Shown here piece by piece: positions 42,578 through 54,963 of a stretch of 64,000 nt of DNA. The stretch is taken from the NCBI RefSeq assembly GCF_000368565.1, contig NZ_KB849543.1, positions 186,001 through 250,000 on the forward strand, given 5' to 3'. The notes under the pieces were generated by a model, which was not told where the DNA came from, ran no database searches, and was given only the letters and a program-made list of their open reading frames with translations. The translations under genes and the position numbers were made by a program. This DNA comes from Acinetobacter gerneri DSM 14967 = CIP 107464 = MTCC 9824. Its GTDB lineage: Bacteria; Pseudomonadota; Gammaproteobacteria; Pseudomonadales; Moraxellaceae. Position 1 is the first letter of the stretch. Every line of letters starts with the position of its first letter.

Positions 42578-44476
42578 ATGGGCGCTATAACCCCTAAAGA
42601 AGATTATACAAATATTCCACACCAAACTTTCGATGCAGTGATCGTTGGTGGTGGTGGTTCTGGTATGCGTGCTTCTTATCAACTTGCTCAAGCAGGTTTG
42701 AAAGTTGCAGTTCTTACTAAAGTATTCCCTACACGTTCTCACACTGTTGCTGCTCAAGGTGGTATTGGTGCATCTCTTGGTAATATGCAAGAAGATAACT
42801 GGCACTATCACTTCTATGACACAGTTAAAGGTTCTGACTGGTTAGGTGACCAAGACGCGATCGAATTTATGACGCGTGAAGCACCTCAAGTTGTATATGA
42901 GCTTGAACACTTAGGTATGCCATTTGACCGTAACAAAGACGGTACGATCTATCAGCGTCCTTTCGGTGGTCATGCTGCGAACTATGGTGAAAAACCAGTT
43001 CCACGTGCTTGTGCTGCTGCTGACCGTACAGGTCACGCACTTCTTCATACGCTTTATCAAAGCAACGTGAAAATGGGCACTCAATTCTTCGTTGAATGGA
43101 TCGCATTAGATTTGATCCGTAATGAAGAGGGTGATGTTCTTGGTGTAACAGCAATTGACCAAGAAACAGGTAACATTGCAGTATTCCAAGCAAAAGCAAC
43201 ATTGTTTGCTACTGGTGGTGCGGGTCGTGTTTACCGTGCATCTACTAACGCTTATATCAATACTGGTGACGGTCTTGGTATGGCTGCTCGTGCAGGTATT
43301 CCATTACAAGATATGGAATTCTGGCAATTCCACCCTACAGGTGTAGCGGGCGCTGGTGTACTTCTTACTGAAGGTTGTCGTGGTGAAGGTGCAATCCTTC
43401 GTAACAAAGACGGCGAACCGTTCATGGAACGTTATGCTCCAACTTTGAAAGACTTGGCACCGCGTGACTTCGTATCACGTTCTATGGACCAAGAAATCAA
43501 AGAAGGTCGTGGTTGTGGTCCTAAAGGTGATTATATCCTTCTCGATATGACTCACTTGGGTGCTGATACCATTATGAAACGCTTACCATCAGTATTTGAA
43601 ATTGGTAAGAAGTTTGCAAACGTTGACATCACTAAAGAACCAATTCCTGTAGTACCAACAATCCATTATCAAATGGGTGGTATTCCTACGAATATTCATG
43701 GTCAAGTTGTTGTACCAGAAAGCGCTGAAACTCAAGAATTAGTTGCTAACTACAATAAAGAAACTGATGTTTACTCAACAAATGCTGACGGTCGTAACTT
43801 TACTAAACCTGTTAAAGGTTTCTATGCGATTGGTGAGTGTTCTTGTGTATCAGTACACGGTGCAAACCGTTTAGGTACTAACTCACTTCTTGACTTGGTT
43901 GTATTTGGTAAAGCTGCTGGTGAACACATCATTGATTATGTGACTAAACATCACGGTGATGAATATTTGCCACTTCCTACAACAGTTCTTGAAAATACAG
44001 TTAAACGTATTCGTCATTTAGATGATTCTACAACTGGTGAAAATGCTCAAGACGTTGCTGATGCAATTCGTGACATCGTTCAAGACCACGCAGGTGTATT
44101 CCGTACTCAAGCATTGCTTGACGAAGGTGTTAAACAAATCCTTGCGCTTGAACCACGTATCCGCAATATTCATTTGAAAGACAAATCTAAAGTATTTAAC
44201 ACAGCACGTGTAGAAGCTTTAGAAGTTGAAAACTTGTATGAAGTTGCTAAAGCGACATTGATTTCAGCTGCTGCACGTAAAGAATGCCGTGGTGCGCATA
44301 CAGTGGTAGATTATGAATTACCACCTGATCATGCAGACTATCCGTACGGCCGTCGTGACGATGAGTGGATGAAACATACATTATGGTTCTCTGCAGATAA
44401 TCATTTAGAGTACAAACCAGTACGCTATAAGCCATTACTTGTAGATCCAATTCCACCTAAACCACGTACATTCTAA
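42578..44476 (+). CDS. sdhA: Succinate dehydrogenase, flavoprotein subunit
   Basis: Oxidises succinate to fumarate. The 632-residue protein has the dinucleotide motif AVIVGGGGSGMRASYQLA, the FAD-attachment motif RSHTVAAQGG with His55, the substrate region HPTGVAGAGVLLTEGCRGEGA, and HGANRLGTNSLLDLVVFG. The C-terminus carries the usual cap RYKPLLVDPIPPKPRTF. Gene order C-D-A-B is standard. Confidence 0.98.
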   Translation: MGAITPKEDYTNIPHQTFDAVIVGGGGSGMRASYQLAQAGLKVAVLTKVFPTRSHTVAAQGGIGASLGNMQEDNWHYHFYDTVKGSDWLGDQDAIEFMTREAPQVVYELEHLGMPFDRNKDGTIYQRPFGGHAANYGEKPVPRACAAADRTGHALLHTLYQSNVKMGTQFFVEWIALDLIRNEEGDVLGVTAIDQETGNIAVFQAKATLFATGGAGRVYRASTNAYINTGDGLGMAARAGIPLQDMEFWQFHPTGVAGAGVLLTEGCRGEGAILRNKDGEPFMERYAPTLKDLAPRDFVSRSMDQEIKEGRGCGPKGDYILLDMTHLGADTIMKRLPSVFEIGKKFANVDITKEPIPVVPTIHYQMGGIPTNIHGQVVVPESAETQELVANYNKETDVYSTNADGRNFTKPVKGFYAIGECSCVSVHGANRLGTNSLLDLVVFGKAAGEHIIDYVTKHHGDEYLPLPTTVLENTVKRIRHLDDSTTGENAQDVADAIRDIVQDHAGVFRTQALLDEGVKQILALEPRIRNIHLKDKSKVFNTARVEALEVENLYEVAKATLISAAARKECRGAHTVVDYELPPDHADYPYGRRDDEWMKHTLWFSADNHLEYKPVRYKPLLVDPIPPKPRTF

Positions 44477-44490
44477 TTGGGAGAAATAAG

Positions 44491-45201
44491 ATGAGTAGAG
44501 GTACTCGTACATTCGAAATCTACCGCTATGATCCTGATAAGGATAAAGCACCGTACATGCAAACTTATAAGTTAGAGTTGACTGACAAGCACCGTATGTT
44601 GCTTGACGCTTTACTTGCACTTAAAGTTCAAGATGAATCTTTGACATTCCGTCGTTCATGCCGTGAAGGTATTTGTGGTTCTGACGGTGTGAATATCAAT
44701 GGTAAAAACGGTTTGGCATGTCTTCAAAACTTGAATGACTTACCTGAAACAATCGTGATTCGTCCGTTGCCTGGTTTACCAGTGGTTAAAGATTTGGTTG
44801 TAGATATGAACCAATTCTATGATCAATATGACAAAATCCACCCATTCTTGATTAACAATCAGCCAGCTCCTCCTAGAGAGCGTTTGCAATCTCCTGAAGA
44901 CCGCGAACATTTGAATGGTTTGTATGAATGTATTCTTTGTGCATGTTGTTCAACTTCATGCCCATCATTCTGGTGGAACCCTGATAAATTCTTAGGTCCA
45001 TCTGCATTGTTGAATGCATACCGTTTCATTATCGATTCTCGTGATACAGCAACTCAAGAGCGTTTGGCTCGTCTTGACGACCCATTCTCACTTTTCCGTT
45101 GTAAAGGTATTATGAACTGTGTATCTGTATGCCCTAAAGGTTTGAATCCAACAAAAGCGATCGGTCACATCCGTAGCATGTTGCTCGACCAAGCAGGTTA
45201 A
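44491..45201 (+). CDS. sdhB: Succinate dehydrogenase, iron-sulfur subunit
   Basis: Electron-transfer subunit of complex II, 236 residues. [2Fe-2S] ligands are in RRSCREGICGSDG (Cys57, Cys62, Asp65) and Cys77; the [4Fe-4S] and [3Fe-4S] ligands are in CILCACCSTSCPSFWW and CKGIMNCVSVCPKGLNP. Preceded by GGGAG. A strong terminator follows, ending the sdh operon. Confidence 0.98.
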   Translation: MSRGTRTFEIYRYDPDKDKAPYMQTYKLELTDKHRMLLDALLALKVQDESLTFRRSCREGICGSDGVNINGKNGLACLQNLNDLPETIVIRPLPGLPVVKDLVVDMNQFYDQYDKIHPFLINNQPAPPRERLQSPEDREHLNGLYECILCACCSTSCPSFWWNPDKFLGPSALLNAYRFIIDSRDTATQERLARLDDPFSLFRCKGIMNCVSVCPKGLNPTKAIGHIRSMLLDQAG

Positions 45202-45211
45202 TTTGCACACA

Positions 45212-45244
45212 AAAAAACGCACATCTTTGGATGTGCGTTTTTTA
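45212..45244 (+). terminator. Terminator of sdhCDAB
   Basis: A 14-base-pair stem (core ACGCACATC/GATGTGCGT) with loop TTTG and a T run, 10 bases after the sdhB stop. Confidence 0.95.
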
Positions 45245-45588
45245 TTGTTTAAATTTTGACAAAATGAGTGGTTATATTAGAGATTTTATTGTTTGCAAGC
45301 TATAATAGCAGATGAATAGAGTAGTGTATTTCGCTAATTTATGGGAGGTATGTGTCAAAAAAATCAATTGAGTGTTGAGTTCATGTTAGCATTTAAGAAA
45401 CCTGTGTTTCGAAAAAAAAGATTGGATTTGCATACATATTTTCAACATATGAGAAGCGTAGATAAGTTTATATATAATAGATGTCCATCGCTTTAGAAAA
45501 AGTAAAACATGGCTTTATTTTTTCTAAGTCGATTTGCAAAAAAATTGCTCGGTTTCGCCGAGTATGTGATGAATGGTGATGCCATTGA
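45245..45588. other. Upstream part of the sdhB-sucA intergenic region
   Basis: Contains TATAAT at 45301-45306 and at 45473-45478 as possible -10 boxes, neither with a clear -35 partner. A 51-codon open frame (ATG at 45341 to a stop at 45494-45496) lies between them, with GGGAGG inside rather than before it. A small hairpin CTCGG/CCGAG lies near 45550. Confidence 0.4.
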
Positions 45589-45650
45589 GGGCGTTATGAT
45601 TCATTATCAGTATTAGATTGATGATAAAAGTCTAATGCTTACTAACGCCC
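45589..45650 (+). promoter_or_regulatory. Structured leader upstream of sucA
   Basis: An outer helix GGGCGTTA/TAACGCCC (45589-45596 with 45643-45650) encloses an inner helix AGTATTAGA/TCTAATGCT (45609-45617 with 45631-45639, one G-U pair). The left internal loop contains TTATC (45604-45608) and the apical loop GATAA (45623-45627), which could pair as a pseudoknot. It lies 100 bases before the sucA start. sucA leaders with conserved RNA motifs are known in Pseudomonas and Burkholderia; whether this is related is unknown. Confidence 0.5.
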
Positions 45651-45750
45651 CATGGTTTTAGGCCTGATGGGTGAATGTCAATTTACCAATTTGGCATTAT
45701 CAATCATGGGCATGCTTAAAAAGCATCCTGTAATGTTTTTGCAATAGGAA

Positions 45751-48603
45751 ATGGGTCCACAAATGCAAGAAGTTGCTGACGCACTGCGTCTTGACACTGA
45801 ACTTTCCGCTGATAGTGCAGCGTATATTGAAGAGCTTTACGAGCAGTACCTTTCTTCTCCAACCTCAGTAGGTGAGGACTGGCGCGAATATTTTGATAAA
45901 TTTCCTAAAGGTGATCAACCACACGGAAGCATTCGTGAACAGTTCTTGTTATTGGGTCGCAATTCGAACCGTGTTCAGCCAGTCGTGCAAAGTGAAGTAA
46001 GCACAGAGCATGAGCGTCGTCAAATTGGCGTATTGCAACTAATCGCAGCATATCGTAACCGTGGTCATCAAAAAGCAAAACTTGATCCACTTGGTTTGGC
46101 TAAACGCGAAGACGTGCCAGATTTAGACCTTGCTGCACACGGTTTAACAAAATCAGATCTAGATACAGTATTTAATGCTGGTAATTTAGCAATCGGTAAA
46201 TCTGAAGCGACTTTGGGTGAAATGGTTGATGCAATGGAAGCGACTTATTGTGCTTCTATTGGTGCAGAATATATGCACATTGTTGATACCAAAGAAAAAC
46301 GTTGGATTCAACAACGTTTGGAAGGTGCTCGTGGTCAATTTAATTTCGCACCAGAACAGAAAAAACATGTTCTTGAGCGCTTAACTGCTGCCGAAGGTTT
46401 AGAAAAATTCCTCGGTAACAAATATGTTGGTGCTAAGCGTTTTGGTGTTGAAGGTGGTGAATCTTTCATTCCAATGGTTAACGAACTGATTCAACGTGCA
46501 GGTTCTGTAGGTTGTAAAGAAGTTGTGATCGGGATGCCTCACCGTGGCCGTTTAAACTTACTTGTCAATATCATGGGTAAAAACCCAGCTGACTTGTTCG
46601 GTGAGTTTGAAGGTAAAGCTTTAAATAAAAAAGGTTCTGGTGACGTTAAATATCACCAAGGTTTCTCATCAAACGTAATGACTCCAGGTGGCGAAGTTCA
46701 CTTGGCATTGGCGTTTAACCCATCACACTTAGAAATCGTTGGACCTGTAGTTGAAGGTTCTGTACGTGCTCGTCAAGTACGTCGTAAAGACATCGGTGGT
46801 GATGACGTATTGCCAGTGATCGTTCATGGTGATGCTGCATTTGCAGGTCAAGGTGTAAACCAAGAAACCTTCCAAATGTCACAAACTCGTGGTTATACAG
46901 TTGGTGGTACAGTTCATATTGTGGTGAATAACCAAGTGGGCTTTACAACTTCTGATCCACGTGATGCGCGTTCTACAGAATACTGTACTGATATCGCGAA
47001 AATGGTTCAGGCTCCAGTTTTCCATGTTAATGGCGATGATCCTGAAGCAGTATTATTTGTTTCACAACTTGCTCATGACTTCCGTCACACATTCCGTAAA
47101 GATGTTGTGATCGACATGTTCTGTTACCGTCGTCGTGGTCATAACGAAGCGGATGAGCCAGCTGCAACTCAACCAATGATGTATCAAGTGATTAGCAAAA
47201 AAGCGACTACTCGTACGCTTTATGCTGACAAATTGGTACAAGAAAATGTACTTGATCGTGCTTCAGCTGACGAAATGGTTGAAAAATACCGTTCAGATTT
47301 GGAAGCGGGTAATCATGTTGCAAATGCGCTTGTATTAGAACCAAACACTAAAATGTTTGTGGATTGGAAACCTTATCTAGGTCACGATTACACTGACGAA
47401 TGGGATACAAAATTCCCATTAGAACGCTTGAAAGAACTTGGCACAAAAATGCGCGAGCTTCCTGAAGGCTTCGTAATGCAACGTCAAGTATCTAAAGTGA
47501 TCGATGATCGTTTGAAAATGCAAACAGGTGAAATGCCACTTAACTGGGGTGCTGCTGAAACTTTAGCGTATGCAACACTTTTAGATGAAGGCTACCTTGT
47601 TCGTTTAACTGGTGAAGACGTTGGTCGTGGTACATTCTCACATCGTCATGCAAAATTGCATAACCAAGTAGACGGTTCAGTTTATATCCCACTTTGCCAC
47701 ATCAAAGAAAACCAACCACGTACTGCGATTTATGACTCATTATTGTCTGAATTGGCTGTGTTGGCATTTGAATATGGTTATGCGACTACTTTACCGAAAA
47801 GCTTGATCGTTTGGGAAGCTCAGTTCGGTGACTTTGCAAACTGTGCGCAAATGGTGATTGACCAATTTATCGCTTCAGGCGAAACAAAATGGGAACGTGT
47901 TTGTGGCTTGACTATGCTTCTTCCACACGGTTTCGAAGGTCAAGGTCCTGAACATTCATCTGCACGTTTAGAACGTTATTTACAACTTTGTGCTGAAGAA
48001 AACATGCAGGTGATTACACCTACAACTCCAGCGCAAATCTATCATGTATTACGTCGTCAAGCGATTCGCCCAATTCGTAAGCCATTGATTGTAATGTCGC
48101 CTAAATCATTACTTCGCCATAAACTTGCTACATCTAATTTGGATGAGTTGGCTACTGGTACATTCCAAACTGTGATTGATGAAATTGATCAAATCAACAA
48201 GTCTGACGTTACTCGTTTGGTTATTTGTGGTGGTAAAGTTTATTACGACTTACTCGAAAAACGCCGTGAGCAAGATTTGAAAAATGTTGCAATCGTGCGT
48301 GTAGAACAACTTTATCCGTACCCAGAACAACGCATTGCTGAAGTTCTTGCTGATTATCCAAATGTGAAAGAACTTGTTTGGACTCAAGAAGAACCGAAGA
48401 ACCAAGGTGCGTGGTTGTTCATTGCTCCTCGTTTATACGAAGACGTAATGAAATCTGGTAAACAAATTCAAATTAGCTATGCAGGTCGTCCAGCTTCTGC
48501 TGCTCCTGCTTGTGGCTCACCATATTTGCATGCAAAACAACAAGCTCAGCTCGTAAATGACGCTTTAGCGATCGTAGCTGATCAATCAGGAGAAACTAAA
48601 TAA
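45751..48603 (+). CDS. sucA: 2-oxoglutarate dehydrogenase E1 component
   Basis: Thiamine-diphosphate-dependent decarboxylase of the 2-oxoglutarate dehydrogenase complex. The 950-residue protein has the N-terminal E2-binding segment ([18 protein letters not shown]), [14 protein letters not shown], the ThDP site [14 protein letters not shown] and [10 protein letters not shown]. Start uncertain between the ATG at 45751 (AGGA is too close) and the ATG at 45763, which gives [10 protein letters not shown]. Its stop overlaps the sucB start by one base. Confidence 0.97.
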   Translation: MGPQMQEVADALRLDTELSADSAAYIEELYEQYLSSPTSVGEDWREYFDKFPKGDQPHGSIREQFLLLGRNSNRVQPVVQSEVSTEHERRQIGVLQLIAAYRNRGHQKAKLDPLGLAKREDVPDLDLAAHGLTKSDLDTVFNAGNLAIGKSEATLGEMVDAMEATYCASIGAEYMHIVDTKEKRWIQQRLEGARGQFNFAPEQKKHVLERLTAAEGLEKFLGNKYVGAKRFGVEGGESFIPMVNELIQRAGSVGCKEVVIGMPHRGRLNLLVNIMGKNPADLFGEFEGKALNKKGSGDVKYHQGFSSNVMTPGGEVHLALAFNPSHLEIVGPVVEGSVRARQVRRKDIGGDDVLPVIVHGDAAFAGQGVNQETFQMSQTRGYTVGGTVHIVVNNQVGFTTSDPRDARSTEYCTDIAKMVQAPVFHVNGDDPEAVLFVSQLAHDFRHTFRKDVVIDMFCYRRRGHNEADEPAATQPMMYQVISKKATTRTLYADKLVQENVLDRASADEMVEKYRSDLEAGNHVANALVLEPNTKMFVDWKPYLGHDYTDEWDTKFPLERLKELGTKMRELPEGFVMQRQVSKVIDDRLKMQTGEMPLNWGAAETLAYATLLDEGYLVRLTGEDVGRGTFSHRHAKLHNQVDGSVYIPLCHIKENQPRTAIYDSLLSELAVLAFEYGYATTLPKSLIVWEAQFGDFANCAQMVIDQFIASGETKWERVCGLTMLLPHGFEGQGPEHSSARLERYLQLCAEENMQVITPTTPAQIYHVLRRQAIRPIRKPLIVMSPKSLLRHKLATSNLDELATGTFQTVIDEIDQINKSDVTRLVICGGKVYYDLLEKRREQDLKNVAIVRVEQLYPYPEQRIAEVLADYPNVKELVWTQEEPKNQGAWLFIAPRLYEDVMKSGKQIQISYAGRPASAAPACGSPYLHAKQQAQLVNDALAIVADQSGETK

Positions 48604-49811
48604 TGGCAACCGAAATTAAAGCACCGGTATTCCCAGAGTCAGTTGCTGACGGAACAATCGCAACTTGGCACAAACAAGTGGGCGAACCTGTTTCACGTGA
48701 CGAAGTGATTTGCGATATCGAAACTGATAAAGTAGTTTTGGAAGTTGTTGCTCCTGCTGATGGTAGTTTGTCTGCAATCATTAAAAATGAAGGCGACACA
48801 GTTTTATCTGCTGAAGTAATTGCTCAATTTGAAGAAGGTGCTGTTTCTGGCGCTGCTCAAACTCAAGCTGTTCAATCTGAACAAAAAGTTGAGCAAGCTG
48901 CTGCTCAAACTGAAGCAGGTAACTCTCCAGTTGTAGAACGTGCTCAACCAGTTGCTGATCAAGCACCTGCTGTACGTAAAGCATTAAGCGAAACAGGTAT
49001 TGCTGCATCTGACGTTTCTGGTACTGGCCGTGGTGGTCGTATCACTAAAGAAGATGTTACAAATCACCAAGCTAAACCAGCTGCTACTCCGCTTAGCGTA
49101 GCAGTAGGTGAACGTATTGAAAAACGCGTTCCAATGACTCGTTTACGTAAACGTGTTGCTGAACGTCTTCTTTCAGCTTCTCAAAGCACTGCAATGCTCA
49201 CTACATTTAACGAAGTGAACATGAAACCAGTGATGGAAATGCGTAAACAATATAAAGACGCATTTGAAAAACGTCATGGTGCTCGTTTAGGCTTTATGTC
49301 TTTCTTCGTTAAAGCATGTACTGAAGCGCTTAAACGCTACCCAGCTGTAAATGCTTCTATCGATGGCGACGATATCGTATATCACGGTTTCTATGACATC
49401 GGTGTAGCTGTATCTTCTGAACGTGGTCTAGTTGTACCAGTTCTTCGTGATACAGATCGCATGAACTATGCAGAAGTTGAAAACGGTATCCGTGATTACG
49501 CTGGTAAAGCACGTGACGGTAAACTTTCTATCGAAGAAATGACTGGTGGTACTTTCACTATTACCAATGGTGGTACTTTCGGTTCATTACTTTCTACTCC
49601 GATCTTGAATCCGCCTCAAACAGCGATCTTGGGTATGCACAAAATCCAAGAACGTCCTATGGCTGTCAATGGTCAAGTTGAAATCTTGCCAATGATGTAC
49701 TTAGCGCTTTCTTATGACCACCGTATGATTGATGGTAAAGAAGCAGTTGGTTTCTTGGTAACAGTAAAAGAATTGTTAGAAGAACCAGCTAAGCTCATTC
49801 TTGATCTTTAA
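48603..49811 (+). CDS. sucB: Dihydrolipoyl succinyltransferase, E2 component
   Basis: Core of the 2-oxoglutarate dehydrogenase complex, 402 residues. Lipoyl domain with [15 protein letters not shown] (lipoylated Lys43), an Ala/Gln-rich linker (about 85-115), the peripheral-subunit binding domain [20 protein letters not shown], and the catalytic domain with [17 protein letters not shown]. The ATG overlaps the sucA stop (TAATG). Confidence 0.97.
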   Translation: MATEIKAPVFPESVADGTIATWHKQVGEPVSRDEVICDIETDKVVLEVVAPADGSLSAIIKNEGDTVLSAEVIAQFEEGAVSGAAQTQAVQSEQKVEQAAAQTEAGNSPVVERAQPVADQAPAVRKALSETGIAASDVSGTGRGGRITKEDVTNHQAKPAATPLSVAVGERIEKRVPMTRLRKRVAERLLSASQSTAMLTTFNEVNMKPVMEMRKQYKDAFEKRHGARLGFMSFFVKACTEALKRYPAVNASIDGDDIVYHGFYDIGVAVSSERGLVVPVLRDTDRMNYAEVENGIRDYAGKARDGKLSIEEMTGGTFTITNGGTFGSLLSTPILNPPQTAILGMHKIQERPMAVNGQVEILPMMYLALSYDHRMIDGKEAVGFLVTVKELLEEPAKLILDL

Positions 49812-49838
49812 TACATAGACCATCAATAAGTAAAAATT

Positions 49839-51317
<1,479 letters not shown>

Positions 51318-51323
51318 ATATTA

Positions 51324-51349
51324 AAAAGAGCGGTTTAGGCCGCTCTTTT
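51324..51349 (+). terminator. Terminator of sucAB-lpd
   Basis: Ten-base-pair stem AAAAGAGCGG/CCGCTCTTTT with loop TTTAGG, six bases after the lpd stop. It makes sucCD a separate transcript. Confidence 0.92.
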
Positions 51350-51415
51350 CACATAAAGATGGTTGTTTTTATTTGAATAATCATCTAAAAATAAAAGATA
51401 AAGATTTTAAAGAAA

Positions 51416-51453
51416 TGCCAATACGTACAGTGATGGAAGTGTATTGATTGGCA
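51416..51453 (+). promoter_or_regulatory. Inverted repeat in the sucC leader
   Basis: TGCCAAT (51416-51422) pairs with ATTGGCA (51447-51453), with a possible further AC/GT pairing inside. It ends about 38 bases before the sucC start. Leader or operator function is unproven. Confidence 0.4.
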
Positions 51454-51491
51454 GGTTATAACAACGCGACAAGTAGTAAAAAGGTAATTAA

Positions 51492-52658
51492 ATGAATTTA
51501 CACGAGTATCAAGCTAAAGCTTTGTTAAAAAAATATGGCATGCCGGTTCAAGAAGGCATCCTCATTCATACTCCTAAAGAAGCTTCAGCAGCATTCGATC
51601 AACTGGGCGGCAAATTTGCGGTAATGAAAGCCCAAGTACATGCAGGTGGTCGTGGTAAGGCTGGCGGCGTTAAAGTCGTAAAATCTAAAGATGAAGCTGT
51701 CGAATATGCCAAACAATTGTTAGGCACACGTCTCGTTACTTATCAAACAGATGCAAATGGTCAACCAGTAAATAGCATTTTGGTTTGTGAAGACGTATAT
51801 CCTGTAGAGCGTGAGCTTTATTTGGGTGCGGTTGTAGACCGTTCAACACGCCGAGTAACTTTTATGGCATCAACTGAAGGTGGTGTCGAGATTGAAAAAG
51901 TTGCAGAAGAAACTCCAGAAAAAATATTTAAAGTAACTGTAGATCCATTGGTCGGTTTACAACCATTTGAAGCACGTGACGTGGCTTTCCAATTGGGCTT
52001 AAAAGATAAACAAATCAATCAATTTGTAAAAATCATGACAGGTGCTTATAAAGCATTTGTTGAAAATGATTTTGCTTTATTTGAAATTAATCCACTTTCA
52101 GTTCGTGAAAATGGTGAAATTTTATGTGTAGATGCCAAAGTAGGTATCGACTCAAATGCACTTTATCGTCAACCTGAAATTGCAGCAATGCGTGATAAAT
52201 CTCAGGAAAATGAACGTGAATTAAAAGCTTCAGAATTCGATCTTAACTATGTTGCTTTAGAAGGTAACATTGGTTGTATGGTAAATGGTGCTGGTCTTGC
52301 AATGGCAACCATGGACATCATTAAACTTTATGGTGGTCAACCTGCAAACTTCCTTGACGTTGGTGGCGGTGCAACCAAAGAGCGTGTAATCGAAGCCTTT
52401 AAAATCATTTTGTCAGACCATTCTGTACAAGCAGTATTGATCAATATCTTTGGTGGTATTGTACGTTGTGACATGATTGCAGAAGCAATTATTGCGGCGG
52501 TTCAAGAAGTAAATGTTACTGTACCAGTTGTTGTTCGTTTAGAAGGGAACAATGCAGAACTTGGTGCAAAATTACTTGATGAATCTGGATTGAAATTGAT
52601 TTCTGCAAACGGCCTTGCTGATGCTGCAGAAAAAGTTGTTGCTGCAGTAAAAGCGTAA
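51492..52658 (+). CDS. sucC: Succinyl-CoA synthetase beta subunit
   Basis: ADP-forming succinyl-CoA ligase beta chain, 388 residues. ATP-grasp N-terminal domain with [17 protein letters not shown] and [14 protein letters not shown]; the C-terminal ligase-CoA part has [13 protein letters not shown] [24 protein letters not shown] and [15 protein letters not shown] [11 protein letters not shown]. sucD starts 12 bases after the stop. Confidence 0.98.
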   Translation: MNLHEYQAKALLKKYGMPVQEGILIHTPKEASAAFDQLGGKFAVMKAQVHAGGRGKAGGVKVVKSKDEAVEYAKQLLGTRLVTYQTDANGQPVNSILVCEDVYPVERELYLGAVVDRSTRRVTFMASTEGGVEIEKVAEETPEKIFKVTVDPLVGLQPFEARDVAFQLGLKDKQINQFVKIMTGAYKAFVENDFALFEINPLSVRENGEILCVDAKVGIDSNALYRQPEIAAMRDKSQENERELKASEFDLNYVALEGNIGCMVNGAGLAMATMDIIKLYGGQPANFLDVGGGATKERVIEAFKIILSDHSVQAVLINIFGGIVRCDMIAEAIIAAVQEVNVTVPVVVRLEGNNAELGAKLLDESGLKLISANGLADAAEKVVAAVKA

Positions 52659-52670
52659 GGAGTATCAATC

Positions 52671-53561
52671 ATGAGCGTATTAGTAAATAAAGACACAAAA
52701 GTATTGGTACAAGGCTTTACAGGTAAAAATGGTACTTTCCATTCTGAGCAATCTATTGCTTATGGTACAAAAGTTGTTGGTGGTGTTACACCGGGTAAAG
52801 GTGGTACTTCACATTTAAACCTTCCTGTATTCAATACAATGCGTGAAGCAGTACAAGAGACAGGTGCTACCGCAACTTCTATTTATGTACCTGCACCTTA
52901 TGTATTGGATTCGATTATTGAATCAATCGACTCTGGAATCGAACTGATCGTTGTGATCACCGAAGGTGTACCAACTTTAGATATGTTGAAAGCAAAACGT
53001 TACCTTGAAACTAATGGTAATGGTGCGCGTATCATCGGTCCAAACTGTCCGGGTATTATCACACCGGGTGAATGTAAAATCGGGATTATGCCAGGACATA
53101 TCCATACACCGGGTAAAATCGGCGTGATTTCGCGTTCAGGTACTTTGACTTACGAAGCTGTTGCTCAAACAACGAAGCTTGGTTTAGGTCAATCTACATG
53201 TATCGGTATTGGTGGTGACCCGATTCCGGGTATGAACCAAATTGATTGCTTGAAACTTTTCCAAGAAGATCCACAAACTGAAGCAATCATTATGATTGGT
53301 GAAATCGGTGGTACAGCGGAAGAAGAAGCAGCAGAGTATATCCAATCAAATGTGACTAAACCTGTAGTTGGTTATATCGCGGGTGTTACAGCGCCTAAAG
53401 GTAAACGTATGGGTCACGCTGGTGCGATTATTTCTGGTGGTAAAGGTACTGCAGAAGAGAAATTTGCTGCCTTTGAAAAAGCGGGTATGGCATATACTCG
53501 TAGCCCAGCAGAGTTGGGTTCTACCATGCTTCAAGCATTGAAAGACAAAGGCTTAGCCTAA
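52671..53561 (+). CDS. sucD: Succinyl-CoA synthetase alpha subunit
   Basis: Alpha chain of succinyl-CoA ligase, 296 residues. CoA-binding Rossmann domain with [35 protein letters not shown] and the active-site histidine in [24 protein letters not shown] precedes the ATG. Followed by a strong terminator that closes the TCA cluster. Confidence 0.98.
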   Translation: MSVLVNKDTKVLVQGFTGKNGTFHSEQSIAYGTKVVGGVTPGKGGTSHLNLPVFNTMREAVQETGATATSIYVPAPYVLDSIIESIDSGIELIVVITEGVPTLDMLKAKRYLETNGNGARIIGPNCPGIITPGECKIGIMPGHIHTPGKIGVISRSGTLTYEAVAQTTKLGLGQSTCIGIGGDPIPGMNQIDCLKLFQEDPQTEAIIMIGEIGGTAEEEAAEYIQSNVTKPVVGYIAGVTAPKGKRMGHAGAIISGGKGTAEEKFAAFEKAGMAYTRSPAELGSTMLQALKDKGLA

Positions 53562-53569
53562 GCATTAAA

Positions 53570-53600
53570 AATAAAAGCCTCCTCGTGAGGCTTTTATTTT
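53570..53600 (+). terminator. Terminator of sucCD
   Basis: A 12-base-pair stem AATAAAAGCCTC/GAGGCTTTTATT with loop CTCGT and a further TT, nine bases after the sucD stop. Confidence 0.95.
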
Positions 53601-53667
53601 GGCAAAAATATTTAAATTTGATCGCGTCGATTGACGGTATTAAAAATAATTCATTTCTGAGAAAACT

Positions 53668-54273
53668 ATGCCAGATGTAAATATCAAACTTTATTCAACT
53701 CACCTATCGGGTCATGGGCATCGTGTTGAATTATTGCTAAAAATGCTCGGCTTAGATTATCAATTTATCGATACACCAGCCAGTATTCGGCTTACAGATG
53801 CATTTTATCAATTAAATCCTATGCAACAAATTCCTGTACTTATTGATGATGATCTGGTTTTGACAGATAGTAATGCGATCTTGGTGTATCTTGCTAAAAA
53901 ATATGCGCTGCAAAGTCATTGGTTGCCCGAAGATCCAATCGGTGCAGCACAAGTACAAAAATGGTTGTCGATTGCAGCAGGAGAAGTAAAATTTGGTGCA
54001 GCAGTCGCACGGGCGATTGTCTTGTTTAAACAAAAAAATGATTTAACTAATGCACAAAATATTGCGAAACGAGTTTTGCTATTGATGCAATCACATTTAG
54101 AACATCGCACATGGCTTGCAACTGATCAAGTGACGATAGCTGATCTTGCTTGTTATTCATATATTGCACGTGCACCAGAAGGTGGAATTTCACTTGATGA
54201 ATTTCCAGCAGTCACTGCATGGTTAAATAGGGTAGAGGCTTTAGAGCATTTTCAAGCAATGCCAAGGGTTTAA
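53668..54273 (+). CDS. Glutathione S-transferase family protein
   Basis: A 201-residue protein with an N-terminal thioredoxin-like domain (IKLYSTHLSGHGHRVELLLKM, QIPVLIDDDLVLTDSNAILVYLA) and a C-terminal helical domain (LEHRTWLATDQVTIADLACYSYI, with the N-capping box). The Ser or Thr near position 7-9 could be the catalytic residue. Such proteins conjugate or reduce electrophiles; the substrate is unknown. Single gene between sucD and a convergent lipoprotein. Confidence 0.9.
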   Translation: MPDVNIKLYSTHLSGHGHRVELLLKMLGLDYQFIDTPASIRLTDAFYQLNPMQQIPVLIDDDLVLTDSNAILVYLAKKYALQSHWLPEDPIGAAQVQKWLSIAAGEVKFGAAVARAIVLFKQKNDLTNAQNIAKRVLLLMQSHLEHRTWLATDQVTIADLACYSYIARAPEGGISLDEFPAVTAWLNRVEALEHFQAMPRV

Positions 54274-54312
54274 AACTCAAAAATTATTGCATGATTCTAT
54301 CCGATGTAAATA

Positions 54313-54339
54313 GATCAAGGTCAAAATATGACCTTGATC
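54313..54339. terminator. Hairpin between GST and NlpE-like gene
   Basis: A perfect 11-base-pair stem GATCAAGGTCA/TGACCTTGATC with loop AAATA, between convergent genes. It lacks a T run on either side, so it is a less certain terminator. Confidence 0.65.
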
Positions 54340-54345
54340 ACGTGA

Positions 54346-54825
54346 TTAATGCAATTCTTTAGTCAGTTTATAATCGAGACTGCTGTGAATTTTTTCACCA
54401 GTGTCTATGCTACGAGCTTCAACATAATTTTCACCAACAAAGAACTTTCTATTTTCAGCAGCTTTGTCTAGGACAATAATCGAAGGGTTAGCTTTATCAA
54501 AACTGAAAGTTCCCTTAACTTCAAATTTTTGACCACTACCTTTACCACCTTGGTATTCTTCTGTTAATTCATAAGTTTTATCTGCTTTGAGTTCTAATTC
54601 GGTTTGGATACCAGCGCAGTCCGCACAGGGTAATAAACCTTTATATTCACCTGCCCAATCTAAGCTGGTTTGAGCTGTATCAGCGGTTGCATGCTGCTCA
54701 GGAGCAACTGAAGCAGAAGCACTCGGTTTAACTGTTTGAACGTCATCAGAAGTATTATGTGTTGGTTTTGAACAAGCCATCAATAAAATAGAGAGGATGG
54801 AAACTGAAAATAAAGTCTTTTTCAT
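54346..54825 (-). CDS. NlpE-like outer-membrane lipoprotein
   Basis: A 159-residue lipoprotein with lipobox LMAC (Cys18), a Ser/Ala/Thr-rich linker and an NlpE N-terminal-type barrel: WAGEYKGLLPCADCAGIQTELELKADKTYELTEEY. The CADC pair matches the CxxC of NlpE that is linked to copper and surface sensing. It lacks the C-terminal OB-fold domain of E. coli NlpE. Whether it signals to a Cpx-like system here is unknown. Confidence 0.88.
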   Translation of the reverse strand: MKKTLFSVSILSILLMACSKPTHNTSDDVQTVKPSASASVAPEQHATADTAQTSLDWAGEYKGLLPCADCAGIQTELELKADKTYELTEEYQGGKGSGQKFEVKGTFSFDKANPSIIVLDKAAENRKFFVGENYVEARSIDTGEKIHSSLDYKLTKELH

Positions 54826-54963
54826 CTTTTAACCTTTATAGAATCACGATAAGAACATCTAAAATATAAAGAATAAAAGCAAAAAAATATAATAGAAGTT
54901 GCTACATTTTGTGAACTTAAATTTATAGATTAAAATAACTTAAATTATATTTTGAGGAATATT

